A DNA stretch of 64,000 bases from JAKVKY01 sp964293585 (GTDB lineage: Bacteria; Bacillota; Negativicutes; Acidaminococcales; Acidaminococcaceae): positions 1-64,000 of the forward strand of contig CAXYYS010000004.1 of NCBI GenBank assembly GCA_964293585.1, given 5' to 3'. The position numbers and the translations under genes were made by a program. The stretch's first letter is position 1. Every line of letters begins with the position of its first letter. Of this stretch, positions 43,812 to 53,184 are shown in pieces. Below the pieces are notes generated by a model, which saw only the letters and a program-made list of their open reading frames with translations, was not told the DNA's origin and did not search any database.

Positions 43812-44468
43812 ATGCGCTTAAGAAGGAAGCCCTGGATTGATAAGGCGCTTACGGAGGTCTTGGAATCCTATCTGTATATGGAACGGCTGGAGCGTTTTAG
43901 CGGCCAGTGGCAGCAGCGTTTTCCGGGCAAAGAAATCTGTCTGGAGATCGGCTGCGGCAAAGGCCGGTTTATCACCGGTATGGCGGCGCTCCATCCGGAA
44001 AAAGCTTTTATCGGCATTGAGTCAGCCCGGGACGTAGCTTTTTTTGCAGCCCGGAAAGCCAAAGAGGCGGAGCTGACCAATGTCTGCATCTTGTACGGTA
44101 ACGCGGAGCATGTGGCGGAATGGTTTGCCCCCGGGGAAGTCGCCAACCTGTATTTAAATTTCAGCGACCCCTGGCCCAAGGCGCGGCACGCCAAGAGGCG
44201 CCTGACCCATCATAATTTTTTGGCCCTGTACGAAAAACTGCTGGCTCCCGGCGGTAAATTGCGTTTTAAAACGGATAACCGGGCCTTATTTGATTTTTCT
44301 CTGGCGGAGTTCCGTGACTACGGTCTGGAACTGACGGCGGTAAGTTTTGATCTGCATCACAGTAATTACGAGAATGAGGTCCAGACGGAATACGAGGAAC
44401 GTTTCAGCTCCGCCGGTACGCCCATTAATTTTTGCGAAGCAAAGTTTAAACAGAGGCAGAAGGCATGA
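43812..44468 (+). CDS. trmB: tRNA (guanine46-N7)-methyltransferase
   Basis: 218 aa SAM-dependent Rossmann methyltransferase. Motif I is LEIGCGKGRFI, followed by FIGIES; the TrmB signature NFSDPWPKARHAKRRL and the C-terminal NYENEVQTEYEERF are complete. It installs m7G46 in the variable loop of tRNAs. GTGAGG is about eight bases before the start. It begins nine bases after the AAA+ regulator frame and overlaps the next gene by four bases. Confidence 0.96.
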   Translation: MRLRRKPWIDKALTEVLESYLYMERLERFSGQWQQRFPGKEICLEIGCGKGRFITGMAALHPEKAFIGIESARDVAFFAARKAKEAELTNVCILYGNAEHVAEWFAPGEVANLYLNFSDPWPKARHAKRRLTHHNFLALYEKLLAPGGKLRFKTDNRALFDFSLAEFRDYGLELTAVSFDLHHSNYENEVQTEYEERFSSAGTPINFCEAKFKQRQKA

Positions 44469-45682
44469 ATAAGCGTTTTATGATTTGGGAAAATCCCAGG
44501 GATGCGGTCCTGAGCATAGTTTTCATCTTGATGGCCTTAGGGTGCATGAATGTTTTCAGCGCCAGTTTTGTCCGCGCCGACGCCATGTTCCATGACAGCT
44601 ACTATTTTTTGAAACGGTATCTGATGTGGGGTACCCTGGGTCTGGTGAACCTGTGGCTGATTGGTTTTAAGCTGAACTATAAGATTTTCCTGTCCCGCCG
44701 CTTTATCAATATCCTGTGCGTCATTACTTTTCTGCTGCTGCTGGCGGTGGATGTGATAGGCGTGGTGGTCAACGGTTCCCGCAGGTGGCTGTACATAGCC
44801 GGTGTTTCCCTGCAGCCTTCCGAGCTGGCCAAAGTGGTGGAAGTCATGCTGGCAGCCAGTTTTCTGGGCCAGCGCCTGAAAGAAAATAAACCTATCTCCC
44901 TGACCAGGTACGTGTCGGCGAAAGCCATGTTCGTGGCCGGGGTTTTTGCCGTACTGATTTTTAAGCAGCCGGATATGGGCACCATGGGTATCGTGGTGGC
45001 ACTGATGTTAGTCATGTATGTCATCGCCGGTATTCCCGTGTCCCAGATTGTGAAAGTGGTAGGCGCCGGCCTGGTGGGTCTGATAGGCCTGGCTTTGCTG
45101 GCACCGTACCGGGTGCAGCGTTTCCTGTCCTGGCTGGATCCCTGGAAAGACGCCCAGGGCTCCGGTTACCAGCTGGCTCAGTCCATCCTGGCTATCGGCA
45201 GCGGCGGTTTTGTTGGCGTACCCTGGGGACAGGGCAGCAGTAAATTTTTCTATCTGCCCGAAGCTCACACGGATTTTGCCTTTGCGATTTTTTGCCAGGA
45301 ATGGGGTTTTGTAGGCGCCCTGCTCCTGATTGCCTTGTTCGTCATTTTTGCCCGGGCGCTGATCCGTATTGCCGGGCATACCAAGGACGCCCGGGGCTTT
45401 TTGCTGGTGGCGGGGGCTACCTGTCTTTTGGTGGGCCAGTCGGCCGCCAATATGGCCATGGTCTGCGGCCTGCTGCCGGTTATCGGCGTGCCGCTGATGT
45501 TTATCAGTTACGGCGGTACTTCCATGGTTATTAACATGATCTGTATCGGCCTGGTTATCTCGGTGTACCACGACGAGTGCCGGCGGGAGAAGATGGCAGA
45601 ACGGATAGCGCAAGGTTTGCCGCCTATCGAACATCACCAGCTCCGGGTGGTAACCTCGCACGGTGTCAGGAGGGGTGAATAA
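44465..45682 (+). CDS. ftsW: SEDS peptidoglycan polymerase (FtsW/RodA/SpoVE family)
   Basis: 405 aa with about ten membrane helices. Conserved SEDS segments include NGSRRWLYIAGVSLQPSELAK, GSGGFVGVPWGQGSSKFFYLPEAHTDFAFA and PLMFISYGGTSM. It polymerises lipid II glycan strands with its partner transpeptidase, which is the next gene (1-base overlap). FtsW is favoured over RodA because it pairs with an FtsI/SpoVD-like protein; the exact paralogue cannot be fixed here. Overlaps trmB by four bases. Confidence 0.9.
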   Translation: MNKRFMIWENPRDAVLSIVFILMALGCMNVFSASFVRADAMFHDSYYFLKRYLMWGTLGLVNLWLIGFKLNYKIFLSRRFINILCVITFLLLLAVDVIGVVVNGSRRWLYIAGVSLQPSELAKVVEVMLAASFLGQRLKENKPISLTRYVSAKAMFVAGVFAVLIFKQPDMGTMGIVVALMLVMYVIAGIPVSQIVKVVGAGLVGLIGLALLAPYRVQRFLSWLDPWKDAQGSGYQLAQSILAIGSGGFVGVPWGQGSSKFFYLPEAHTDFAFAIFCQEWGFVGALLLIALFVIFARALIRIAGHTKDARGFLLVAGATCLLVGQSAANMAMVCGLLPVIGVPLMFISYGGTSMVINMICIGLVISVYHDECRREKMAERIAQGLPPIEHHQLRVVTSHGVRRGE

Positions 45683-47682
45683 TGCACAAACCCTTCTTTA
45701 TGAAAGATGCCCGCATCAGGCTGGCCCTGGTGGGCGGCATTATCATGTGCATCTTTTTGGGCGTGGTGGTGCGGCTGCTGTGGGTGCAGATTATCAGCGG
45801 CACGGAACTGGGCAAGAAAGCGACTACCCAGATTACCGGCCATCTGAAAAAGACGGCGCCCCGGGGACGTATCCTGGATTGCAACGGGGAAGAGCTGGCG
45901 GTCAGCATCATGGCCAATACTCTTATCGCCAACCCGAAAGAGATGGTGGTAAACCCCAAGGGAAAAAAGGACCAGGCGGTGCCCCGGGATGTGAAACGGG
46001 AAGCGGCCAGGCTTTTAGCGCCGGCGCTGCAGCTGCCGGAAGAAGAACTGTACAAGGATTTTTCCCGGGAGGGAGAGTATGTCCGCATTAAACGGATGCT
46101 GGAGCCGAAAGCTTCTGAAGCCGTGGCGCAAATCATCAAGGACAACAAACTACCGGGTTTATATTTTGAGCAGGAAAGCAAACGGTATTATACCAAGAAG
46201 TCTATGGCCGCCCAGGTTTTGGGTTTCGTAGGCGAGGATGACAGCGGCTTGTCCGGTTTGGAACTGGCCCTGGACGGAATTTTGAAAGGCGCCTTGTTCT
46301 ATCAGGAAGAAAAAGTGGACGCCCTGGGGCGCCCCGTAGCGGAAAGCAGTCTGATGGATAAACGTCCGCCCAAGGTTTCTTCGGTGTACCTGACCATCGA
46401 CAGTAAGATGCAGTTTGTGGTGGAAGATGCCCTGGACGACGCCATGAAGCGGACTAATGCCGCCGGCGCCGCCGTAATTATCATGGACCCGGAAACGGGC
46501 GCCATCCTGGCCATGGGCAGCCGTCCTACCTTTGATCCCAACAACTACGGCAGGTTCGCTCCGGAAAACTGGCTTAACCGTGGCATCAGTATCATTTACG
46601 AACCGGGCAGCGTATTTAAACCTATCATGGGCTGCGCCGGGATGAGTGAAGGTATCGTGTCGCCGGATACGCCGGTGCAGGATAACGGCAGTATCCAGGT
46701 GGCGGACCGTACCATCCGCAACTGGGATGGCAGCGGTATGGGTGCCATCCATTTCCAGGATGTCATTAAGTATTCTATTAACACCGGCATGGTACAGCTG
46801 GGCTTAAAGCTGGGGGCAGACAGAGAAATTGCCTACGCCAAGAAATTTGGCTTTGGCAAAGAAACTGGCATTGAGCTTCCCGGCGAAGAAGACGGTATTT
46901 TGTACGATCCTAAAAAGATGGTGCAGCCTGATGTGGCTACCATGGCTATCGGCCAGGGCGTAGCGGTAACGCCGCTGCAGATGCTGCGGGCTATTTGCGC
47001 CATCGCCAACGGTGGCGAACTGTTGCAACCGTATATTATTGATAAGATCATAGCGCCCAACGGCGATGTGATCAGACGGGGCGGCAAGAAAGTGGTGCGC
47101 CGGGTTATTACCGAAGACGTAGCCGCCCAGATGCGTATGATGATGGAAAAAGTGGTCAGCGAAGGCGGCGGCAAGACGGCCCGCATTAAAGGGTACCGCA
47201 TTGCCGGCAAGACCGGTACGGCCGAAAAACTTTCACCGTACGGCGGTTATGCTGCCGGTCAGTATATCGCCTCGTTCGTAGGTTTTGTGCCGGCGGATAA
47301 ACCCCGGTACGCCATGCTGGTTATGTTAGACCGGCCGCAGGGCGCTTTCTACGGCTCCCAGGTTTCGGCGCCTATCTTCAGGGATACGCTGCAGCAGATC
47401 CTGGTGGCCAAAGGCGTTCAGCCTTCCGTTAAGGAAGAACTGCCATCCTTTGATGTGCACGCCGGTCCGGCCGCAGGCGGCGCTGCACCGCAGTTGCAGC
47501 AGCAGGGTGAAAAATGGATTTTGCCGAACCTGGCCGGTTACGATGTACGTACGGTTTCCAGTATCCTGGAGCCGGGCAAGATGCGTCTGGTGCCTGTCGG
47601 TTCCGGTACCAGTTACCAGCAGGATCCGCCGCCGGGCACAGCTTTAGGGCTGGGAGCCCAGGTGAAAGTCTGGTTTAAGTAA
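45682..47682 (+). CDS. Class B penicillin-binding protein with PASTA domain (FtsI/SpoVD type)
   Basis: 666 aa. N-terminal membrane anchor (about 10-34), PBP dimerisation domain, transpeptidase domain with SxxK in EPGSVFKP, SxN in YSINTG and KTG in AGKTGTAEK, and a single C-terminal PASTA domain (about 610-666; LPNLAGYDVRTVSSIL). It cross-links peptidoglycan made by the upstream SEDS protein. ATG overlaps the previous stop (TAATG), so the pair is translationally coupled. It lies in a trmB-ftsW-pbp operon. Confidence 0.93.
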   Translation: MHKPFFMKDARIRLALVGGIIMCIFLGVVVRLLWVQIISGTELGKKATTQITGHLKKTAPRGRILDCNGEELAVSIMANTLIANPKEMVVNPKGKKDQAVPRDVKREAARLLAPALQLPEEELYKDFSREGEYVRIKRMLEPKASEAVAQIIKDNKLPGLYFEQESKRYYTKKSMAAQVLGFVGEDDSGLSGLELALDGILKGALFYQEEKVDALGRPVAESSLMDKRPPKVSSVYLTIDSKMQFVVEDALDDAMKRTNAAGAAVIIMDPETGAILAMGSRPTFDPNNYGRFAPENWLNRGISIIYEPGSVFKPIMGCAGMSEGIVSPDTPVQDNGSIQVADRTIRNWDGSGMGAIHFQDVIKYSINTGMVQLGLKLGADREIAYAKKFGFGKETGIELPGEEDGILYDPKKMVQPDVATMAIGQGVAVTPLQMLRAICAIANGGELLQPYIIDKIIAPNGDVIRRGGKKVVRRVITEDVAAQMRMMMEKVVSEGGGKTARIKGYRIAGKTGTAEKLSPYGGYAAGQYIASFVGFVPADKPRYAMLVMLDRPQGAFYGSQVSAPIFRDTLQQILVAKGVQPSVKEELPSFDVHAGPAAGGAAPQLQQQGEKWILPNLAGYDVRTVSSILEPGKMRLVPVGSGTSYQQDPPPGTALGLGAQVKVWFK

Positions 47683-47721
47683 AGTTAATTTTTATAAATA
47701 TATTTAATGAGGAGGATGAAC

Positions 47722-49392
47722 ATGCTATCTGATATTGAGATTGCCCAACAAGCCCACATGTTACCCATTACGGAAGTAGCCCGGAAATTAGGAATTGGCG
47801 AAGAGGACCTGGAGTTATACGGTCGCTACAAAGCCAAACTGTCCATGAACCTGCTGAAGAGACTAGAAACGAAACCTGATGGAAAACTGATCCTGGTGAC
47901 GGCCATCACGCCTACCCCGGCCGGTGAAGGCAAGTCTACCACCACCGTAGGTCTGGCCCAGGGTTTAGCCAAGATTCATAAAAAAGCCATCGTGGCCCTG
48001 CGGGAACCTTCCCTGGGACCGGTCTTCGGACTGAAGGGCGGCGCTGCCGGCGGCGGTTATTCCCAGGTGGTGCCCATGGAAGATATCAACCTGCATTTTA
48101 CAGGAGATTTCCATGCTATTACCTCGGCGCATATGCTGCTGGCTGCCATGCTGGATAACCATATCCACCAGGGCAACGCGCTCAATATCAACACCCGCCG
48201 TATCGTCTGGAAACGGGTGGTGGATATGAACGACCGGGAACTGCGCAAGATTGTGGTAGGACTGGGCGGCACTGCGGATGGCGTACCTCGTGAGGACGGC
48301 TTTGACATTACCGTGGCCAGCGAAGTTATGGCGATCTTCTGTCTGTCTACCTCTTTACATGATTTAAAGGAACGTCTGGCCAAGATTATCGTGGCTTACG
48401 ATTTTAACGGTAAACCTGTAACCTGCGGGATGTTACATGCGCAGGGAGCCATGGCGGCACTTTTAAAAGACGCCTTGAAGCCGAACCTGGTACAGACTAT
48501 TGAAAATGTACCGGCTATTATCCACGGCGGTCCCTTTGCCAACATTGCCCACGGCTGCAACAGCATCATGGCTACCAAGACGGCGCTTAAGTTAGCGGAT
48601 TACACCGTGACGGAAGCCGGTTTCGGTGCGGACCTGGGCGCAGAGAAATTCTTTGATATCAAATGCCGTTATGCCGGTATCAAACCGGATGCTACGGTAA
48701 TCGTGGCCACGGTACGGGCGCTGAAGATGCATGGCGGCGTGCCGAAGACGGAGTTGAAGAAGCCCAACGTGGAAGCACTGAAGCGGGGCTTGTGCAACCT
48801 GGAAAGACATATTACCAATGTGAAAAAGTATGGCGTGCCCCTGGTAGTGGCCATCAATATTTTTGCCCAGGATACGCAGGAAGAACTGCAGACAATTTAT
48901 GACAGCTGCGCCAAGATGGGCGTGCCCGTAGCTTTAAGCGATGTCTTTGCCAAAGGCGGCGAAGGCGGCGTGGAACTGGCCAAGAAAGTGGTGGAACTGG
49001 CGGAAAGCGGCAAGGCAGATTTTAAACCCTTGTACGGGCTGGATACTACTATCAAGGAAAAAGTGGAAAAGATTGCCAGGGAAATTTACGGCGCCAAGGA
49101 CGTGGACTACAGCCGCAAGGCGGAACGGTCCTTTGAAGAATATGCTAAGCTGGGCTTCGGCAATCTGCCGGTATGCATGGCTAAGACGCAGTATTCCCTG
49201 TCTGACGATCCGACCAAGTTAGGGGCGCCCAGCGGCTTTACCCTGCTGGTTAAAAATTGCCGTCTCAGTGCCGGCGCCGGCTTTATCGTGGTCCTGACCG
49301 GTGAGATTCTCACCATGCCTGGTCTGCCCAAGGTTCCGGCTGCCGAAAAGATTGACGTCAGCGACGACGGCGTGATCAGCGGCTTGTTCTAA
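47722..49392 (+). CDS. fhs: Formate-tetrahydrofolate ligase
   Basis: Makes 10-formyl-THF from formate, THF and ATP. 556 aa, the standard length; P-loop TPTPAGEGKSTTTVGL near residues 65-80, with FGLKGGAAGGGYSQV and TGDFHAI as in all Fhs proteins. ATG 47722 follows GAGGAGG by six bases; upstream ATGs overlap that site. folD begins 12 bases downstream, so the two act together to generate reduced C1 units from formate under anaerobic conditions. Confidence 0.97.
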   Translation: MLSDIEIAQQAHMLPITEVARKLGIGEEDLELYGRYKAKLSMNLLKRLETKPDGKLILVTAITPTPAGEGKSTTTVGLAQGLAKIHKKAIVALREPSLGPVFGLKGGAAGGGYSQVVPMEDINLHFTGDFHAITSAHMLLAAMLDNHIHQGNALNINTRRIVWKRVVDMNDRELRKIVVGLGGTADGVPREDGFDITVASEVMAIFCLSTSLHDLKERLAKIIVAYDFNGKPVTCGMLHAQGAMAALLKDALKPNLVQTIENVPAIIHGGPFANIAHGCNSIMATKTALKLADYTVTEAGFGADLGAEKFFDIKCRYAGIKPDATVIVATVRALKMHGGVPKTELKKPNVEALKRGLCNLERHITNVKKYGVPLVVAINIFAQDTQEELQTIYDSCAKMGVPVALSDVFAKGGEGGVELAKKVVELAESGKADFKPLYGLDTTIKEKVEKIAREIYGAKDVDYSRKAERSFEEYAKLGFGNLPVCMAKTQYSLSDDPTKLGAPSGFTLLVKNCRLSAGAGFIVVLTGEILTMPGLPKVPAAEKIDVSDDGVISGLF

Positions 49393-49404
49393 AAAGGAGA
49401 ATTA

Positions 49405-50259
49405 ATGACTACTCTAAGCATGCAGGGCAAACCTGTAGCGGCAGTGTACCGGGAAGGTTTGCAAAAAAAGCTGGCAGCAGCCAAAAAACAAGGTCAGCAA
49501 ATTACCCTGGCTATTTTAACCGTAGGGGACGATGCGGCTTCCCATATTTACCGGGACCGGCTCGCTAAAGCTACGGAGGCCGTGGGAGCGGCGGTGCGGC
49601 AGGTGAATCTGCCGGCGTCAGCCACCCAGGACCAGATGCTGGAAGAGCTGCGGGCATTAAATGCGGACCCGGACATCACGGGAATCCTGCCTATGATGCC
49701 CCTGCCCCAACAGATTAATGAACGGGCGGTGTGCGCGGCCCTGGCTCCGGAAAAAGATCTGGACTGCCTGCAGCCGGCGAACTGCGGCCTGTTATATTTA
49801 GGCCAGAGTAAATGGGGTCCGTGTACGCCCCGGGCCTGCCTGGCTATCCTGGATTATTACCAAGTGGATGTGGCCGGTAAACATGTGGTAGTCATCGGCC
49901 GCAGCAATGTGGTGGGGAAACCGGTAGCGCTGCTTTTATTACAACGCAACGCCACGGTAACCATCTGCCACAGCAAAACGGCTAATCTGAGTGCTATCAT
50001 ACAAAGTGCGGACGTGGTAATTGCCGCCGTGGGCCGGGCCGGTTTTGTAAAGCCGGAGATGCTCAGGGACGGCGTCATCCTGGTGGATGTAGGTATTAAC
50101 GCCCTGCCTGAGGGAGGAATCATGGGGGATATTGACCCGGCCTGTTATGCCAAAGCCGCGGCGTATACCCCGGTGCCCGGCGGCGTGGGCGTGGTCTGCA
50201 ACATGATGGTTCTGGAAACCCTGCTGAGAAATTTGGATGAGGTTAAAGCACATGCGTAA
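49405..50259 (+). CDS. folD: FolD-family methylene-THF dehydrogenase, altered cyclohydrolase site
   Basis: 284 aa with the FolD fold: catalytic domain then Rossmann domain with VVVIGRSNVVGKPVA and PVPGGVGVV. The normal enzyme also hydrolyses methenyl-THF. The catalytic lysine of the YxxxK motif is Leu53 here (SHIYRDRLAK; Tyr49 kept), and the Gln of the usual GILVQLPLP is Met97 (GILPMMPLP). The Asp of the PEKDxD motif is kept. These changes predict loss of cyclohydrolase and perhaps retention of dehydrogenase activity. AAAGGAG is seven bases upstream; linked to fhs, and followed by a gene that overlaps it. Confidence 0.92.
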   Translation: MTTLSMQGKPVAAVYREGLQKKLAAAKKQGQQITLAILTVGDDAASHIYRDRLAKATEAVGAAVRQVNLPASATQDQMLEELRALNADPDITGILPMMPLPQQINERAVCAALAPEKDLDCLQPANCGLLYLGQSKWGPCTPRACLAILDYYQVDVAGKHVVVIGRSNVVGKPVALLLLQRNATVTICHSKTANLSAIIQSADVVIAAVGRAGFVKPEMLRDGVILVDVGINALPEGGIMGDIDPACYAKAAAYTPVPGGVGVVCNMMVLETLLRNLDEVKAHA

Positions 50260-50683
50260 GTTAATCTGGCTCTTGCTGCTCATAGTCATGGTAGCGTTCA
50301 TTTTTTATAATTCCTCGCTGCCGGCGGTACAGTCGGATGGCGCCAGCAGGCTTCTGGCTTCTTATATCCAGGGCTTTGCCAACACTTTGCACATCCATCT
50401 GCCTACCACGAACCTGAATCATGATTTGCGCAAGCTGGCTCAACTGTTTGAATTTTTCATGCTGGGCCTGATCCTGTGTAATACCTACCGGGAATTCCAT
50501 GTGTCCCGGCGGGCTGCTACCGGCTATATCTTTTTTCTGAGCCTGGCGGTGGCGGTGGTGGATGAATACATCCAGTTGTTTTCTCCGGGCCGCAGCGGCA
50601 TGATCAGCGATATCTTGCTGGATTTTGGCGGCGCCTTTGTAGGCTGGCTGGCTTACGAGGTCTGGCAGTGGTGCCGGCATTGA
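50252..50683 (+). CDS. VanZ-like membrane protein
   Basis: 143 aa with four hydrophobic segments. The VanZ family pattern is present: IFYNSSLPAVQSDGAS after the first helix, KLAQLFEFFMLGL (in place of KxxHxxxYxxLG), and VVDEYIQLFSPGRSGMISDILLDFGGAFVG in the final part. Family role is uncertain beyond the teicoplanin-resistance founder. Its start overlaps the end of folD by eight bases, with GAGG about eight bases upstream, and a terminator follows. Confidence 0.85.
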   Translation: MRKLIWLLLLIVMVAFIFYNSSLPAVQSDGASRLLASYIQGFANTLHIHLPTTNLNHDLRKLAQLFEFFMLGLILCNTYREFHVSRRAATGYIFFLSLAVAVVDEYIQLFSPGRSGMISDILLDFGGAFVGWLAYEVWQWCRH

Positions 50684-50705
50684 CAACTTAAGTTTTTTGA
50701 TTCTG

Positions 50706-50736
50706 ACGCAGGCAGCTTCGGCGGCCTGCGTTTTTT
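50706..50736 (+). terminator. Terminator of fhs-folD-vanZ-like
   Basis: ACGCAGGC pairs with GCCTGCGT around AGCTTCGGCG, followed by six T. Confidence 0.9.
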
Positions 50737-50744
50737 GTACTCCG

Positions 50745-50904
50745 GCAAATTAAGGTTGCGGTGTTTTTGGCGCGCCGCAAATTAAGGTTGCGGTGTTTTT
50801 GGCGTGCCGCAAATTTAGGCTGCCGGTATTTTTTGTGTTCGTAAATTTGGTACTGCCGTATTTTTAGTGTAACTTAGGTTGACATATTTTTGGCAAAATG
50901 TTAA
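50745..50904 (+). repeat. 32-bp degenerate tandem repeat, about five units
   Basis: Units start at 50745, 50777, 50809, 50841 and 50873; the first two are almost identical (GCAAATTAAGGTTGCGGTG then TTTTTGGCGYGCC) and later ones diverge. The period equals that at 89-248 and the consensus is recognisably related (GCC-AAATT-GGTGCCGGT-TTTT). No spacers. It lies between the fhs operon terminator and the ECF operon, where it may carry the latter's promoter. Confidence 0.75.
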
Positions 50905-50951
50905 AATTTAGCTTAATCTTGTAACATATAAGCAGAAAGAGGAGAGACACT

Positions 50952-51521
50952 ATGGAGAAAGAAAGACCGCAGCTGATTAAGATCGCCCCCACCCAGGAAG
51001 GGTACAGGTGGGTAGCCATCACCGCCATGCTGCTGGCTATCGGCATCATTTTACATACAGTAAGTCCCAATGTGGGCGGCGTTACCCCTAACTGGACCAT
51101 CGCCATGTATTCCATCGTTATCAATTTGACCCGGCCTTCGTTGAAGCAGGCCCTGGGCATCGGTTTTATCGCCGGCCTGACCCTGGTGCCTTCTTCTAAG
51201 AGCGCCTTTCCCCTGGGAAATATTGCCAGCGAGCTGTTTGGCGCCACCACCTGCTGTCTGTTAGTGAAGGCTATGTGTATGAGCGGCCTGGAAAACTGGA
51301 AACTGCGCCCCTTAATCACGGGCTTCTGTTCCACCTTTGTCAGCGGCGGCGTGTTCACCCTGATTTTAAAATTTGTGCTGGGCCTGCCTATCACTGTGTG
51401 GTATAAAGCCATGCTGCCCCTGGTAGCCGTGGTGGGTATCTTGAACGGCATCATCACTTTCCTGCTTTTTAAACCGGTACGGAAACTATTCTTTGCCCAG
51501 GGTCAGGAGGAAAATAAATGA
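50952..51521 (+). CDS. ECF transporter S-component (substrate unknown)
   Basis: 189 aa with about five or six membrane helices (for example VAITAMLLAIGIIL, LKQALGIGFIAGLTLVP, GVFTLILKFVLGLPI). It heads an operon with two ATPases and a transmembrane coupling protein, so it should be the dedicated substrate-binding subunit of that ECF system. It is not BioY, ThiT or RibU by signature that I can see; the vitamin or other substrate cannot be named. AGAGGAG lies about seven bases before the start, and it overlaps the next gene by four bases. Confidence 0.85.
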   Translation: MEKERPQLIKIAPTQEGYRWVAITAMLLAIGIILHTVSPNVGGVTPNWTIAMYSIVINLTRPSLKQALGIGFIAGLTLVPSSKSAFPLGNIASELFGATTCCLLVKAMCMSGLENWKLRPLITGFCSTFVSGGVFTLILKFVLGLPITVWYKAMLPLVAVVGILNGIITFLLFKPVRKLFFAQGQEENK

Positions 51522-52390
51522 CGGCGCCAGTAATTAACTTTAAAGATTTTTATTACGCATATATTAATGAAAAGCTGGTCCTGCGGGACATTAACCTGGC
51601 CGTGGAAAAAGGCAGCTTTACCGTGGTCATCGGTCCCAGCGGCGCCGGCAAGACTACTTTGTGCAAGGCCATCACCGGTATCGTTCCCTATTATATGGGG
51701 GGCAGTTACGCCGGCGATGTGGAAGTTTTAGGCGCAAGCACCAAGGGCAAACGGGTCAGCGACCTGGCCCTGAAGGTGGGCCTGATGCTGGAAGATTACG
51801 AAAGCCAGCTGGTGTCCCTGACGGCGGGAGAAGAAGTGGCGTTCAGCCTTTTAAACCACGGGTTCCCGGCGGAAGAAGTTAAGGAACGTACCAGCAAGGC
51901 CCTGGAAGATGTAGGTTTGCCCGGCCGGGAAGATTACCAGCTTGACGAGCTGTCCGGCGGCCAGCGCCAGAGATTGCTGCTGGCATCCGTGCTGGCGGTG
52001 CATCCGGAGATTATCGTCCTGGACGAACCGGTCAGCGCCATGGATCCTGACGGCGCTGAAAGTTTGTACGCCCTGTTGAGCAAGATCCATCAAGAATACG
52101 GTACCACTTTTGTGGTGGTGGAGCACCGGGTGGAGTTTGTACTGCCCTACGCCACCAACTTTATCGCGGTCAAGGACGGCCAGATTGCCGCCGCCGGTAC
52201 CTGCGAAGAAGTTGCGGACGATGTGTATGCGGACCCGGAACTGCGGGTACTGCTGCCGGAATTGTGGCAGGTGCGGGGCGAGCTGGCGGCGAAGACCGGC
52301 GCGCATTTTTCCTTATGGCGTAAACCTGCGGACGCGGTGGACGAACTGAAAGCCCAGGGTTTTGAAGGCGGGGTGCAGGCACATGCTTGA
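51518..52390 (+). CDS. ecfA1: ECF transporter ATP-binding protein EcfA1
   Basis: 290 aa ABC ATPase: Walker A GPSGAGKTT, Q-loop near EDYESQL, signature LSGGQRQR, Walker B IIVLDEPVSAMDP, H-loop VVVEHR. About 60 residues follow the core. It powers uptake together with EcfA2 and EcfT. It overlaps the S-component by four bases (ATGA) and the next gene by eight. Confidence 0.92.
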   Translation: MTAPVINFKDFYYAYINEKLVLRDINLAVEKGSFTVVIGPSGAGKTTLCKAITGIVPYYMGGSYAGDVEVLGASTKGKRVSDLALKVGLMLEDYESQLVSLTAGEEVAFSLLNHGFPAEEVKERTSKALEDVGLPGREDYQLDELSGGQRQRLLLASVLAVHPEIIVLDEPVSAMDPDGAESLYALLSKIHQEYGTTFVVVEHRVEFVLPYATNFIAVKDGQIAAAGTCEEVADDVYADPELRVLLPELWQVRGELAAKTGAHFSLWRKPADAVDELKAQGFEGGVQAHA

Positions 52391-53183
52391 AGCAAAAAAT
52401 ATTAACTTTTCCTACCGCCGGGGCGTTCCGGTGCTGCAGGATATTAACTGTAAGATTGACGACGGAGAATTTGTGGCGCTCTTAGGCCACAACGGCAGCG
52501 GCAAGACCACTCTCACCCGTTTGTTCATGGCGCTGGATCATCCCCGCAGCGGGCAGATCCTGGTGGACGGCAACGATGTGGTGAAGATGGAGCCGGCAGA
52601 TCTGGCCGATAAGATCGGCTACGTGTTCCAGAACCCGGACCTGCAGATTTTGGCGGACACGGTGTTTGAAGAAGTAGCCTACGGTCCCCGGGTGAAGAAA
52701 CTGACGGAAGACAGCGTTAAGAAACAGGTGGACGACGCCCTGGAAGCCATGGAGCTGACGGACCTGTCCCAAAGTTATCCCCGGCTGCTGTCCTTTGGCC
52801 AGAAACGCCGTTTAGGCGTGGCTTCGGCTTTAGCCCTGGGCCCCAAAACTTTAATCCTGGACGAGATTACCAACGGCCAGGATCAGGCGGAAAAGGTCAA
52901 GATGATGGAATATTTGCAGGCGCTCAACGAAAAGCAGGGCGTCACCATCGTCCTCATTACTCACGATATGGATGTGGTGCGGCGGTACGCCCGGCGCGCC
53001 CTGGTTTTAACAGATGGTAAACAAGTTTTTGACGGTACGCCTAAAGATTTATTCGAAGGCAGCTACCCGGTGGAAAACTGGGGCCTGCGCCGGCCGCTGG
53101 CATCTGTTCTGGCGGCGGCTTTCCAGGTCAGCGCCGGCAACTGCCACGAATTTTGCGCTGCGGTAACAAAGGAGGCTAAATAA
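52383..53183 (+). CDS. ecfA2: ECF transporter ATP-binding protein EcfA2
   Basis: 266 aa ABC ATPase: Walker A GHNGSGKTT, FQNPDLQIL (the Q-loop form typical of ECF ATPases), a modified signature LSFGQKRRL, Walker B LILDEITNGQD and H-loop ITHDM. The Walker B is followed by TNGQD where most ECF ATPases have TAGLD. ATG 52383 overlaps the ecfA1 stop; EcfT starts one base after its stop. Confidence 0.9.
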   Translation: MLEAKNINFSYRRGVPVLQDINCKIDDGEFVALLGHNGSGKTTLTRLFMALDHPRSGQILVDGNDVVKMEPADLADKIGYVFQNPDLQILADTVFEEVAYGPRVKKLTEDSVKKQVDDALEAMELTDLSQSYPRLLSFGQKRRLGVASALALGPKTLILDEITNGQDQAEKVKMMEYLQALNEKQGVTIVLITHDMDVVRRYARRALVLTDGKQVFDGTPKDLFEGSYPVENWGLRRPLASVLAAAFQVSAGNCHEFCAAVTKEAK

Positions 53184-53184
53184 G

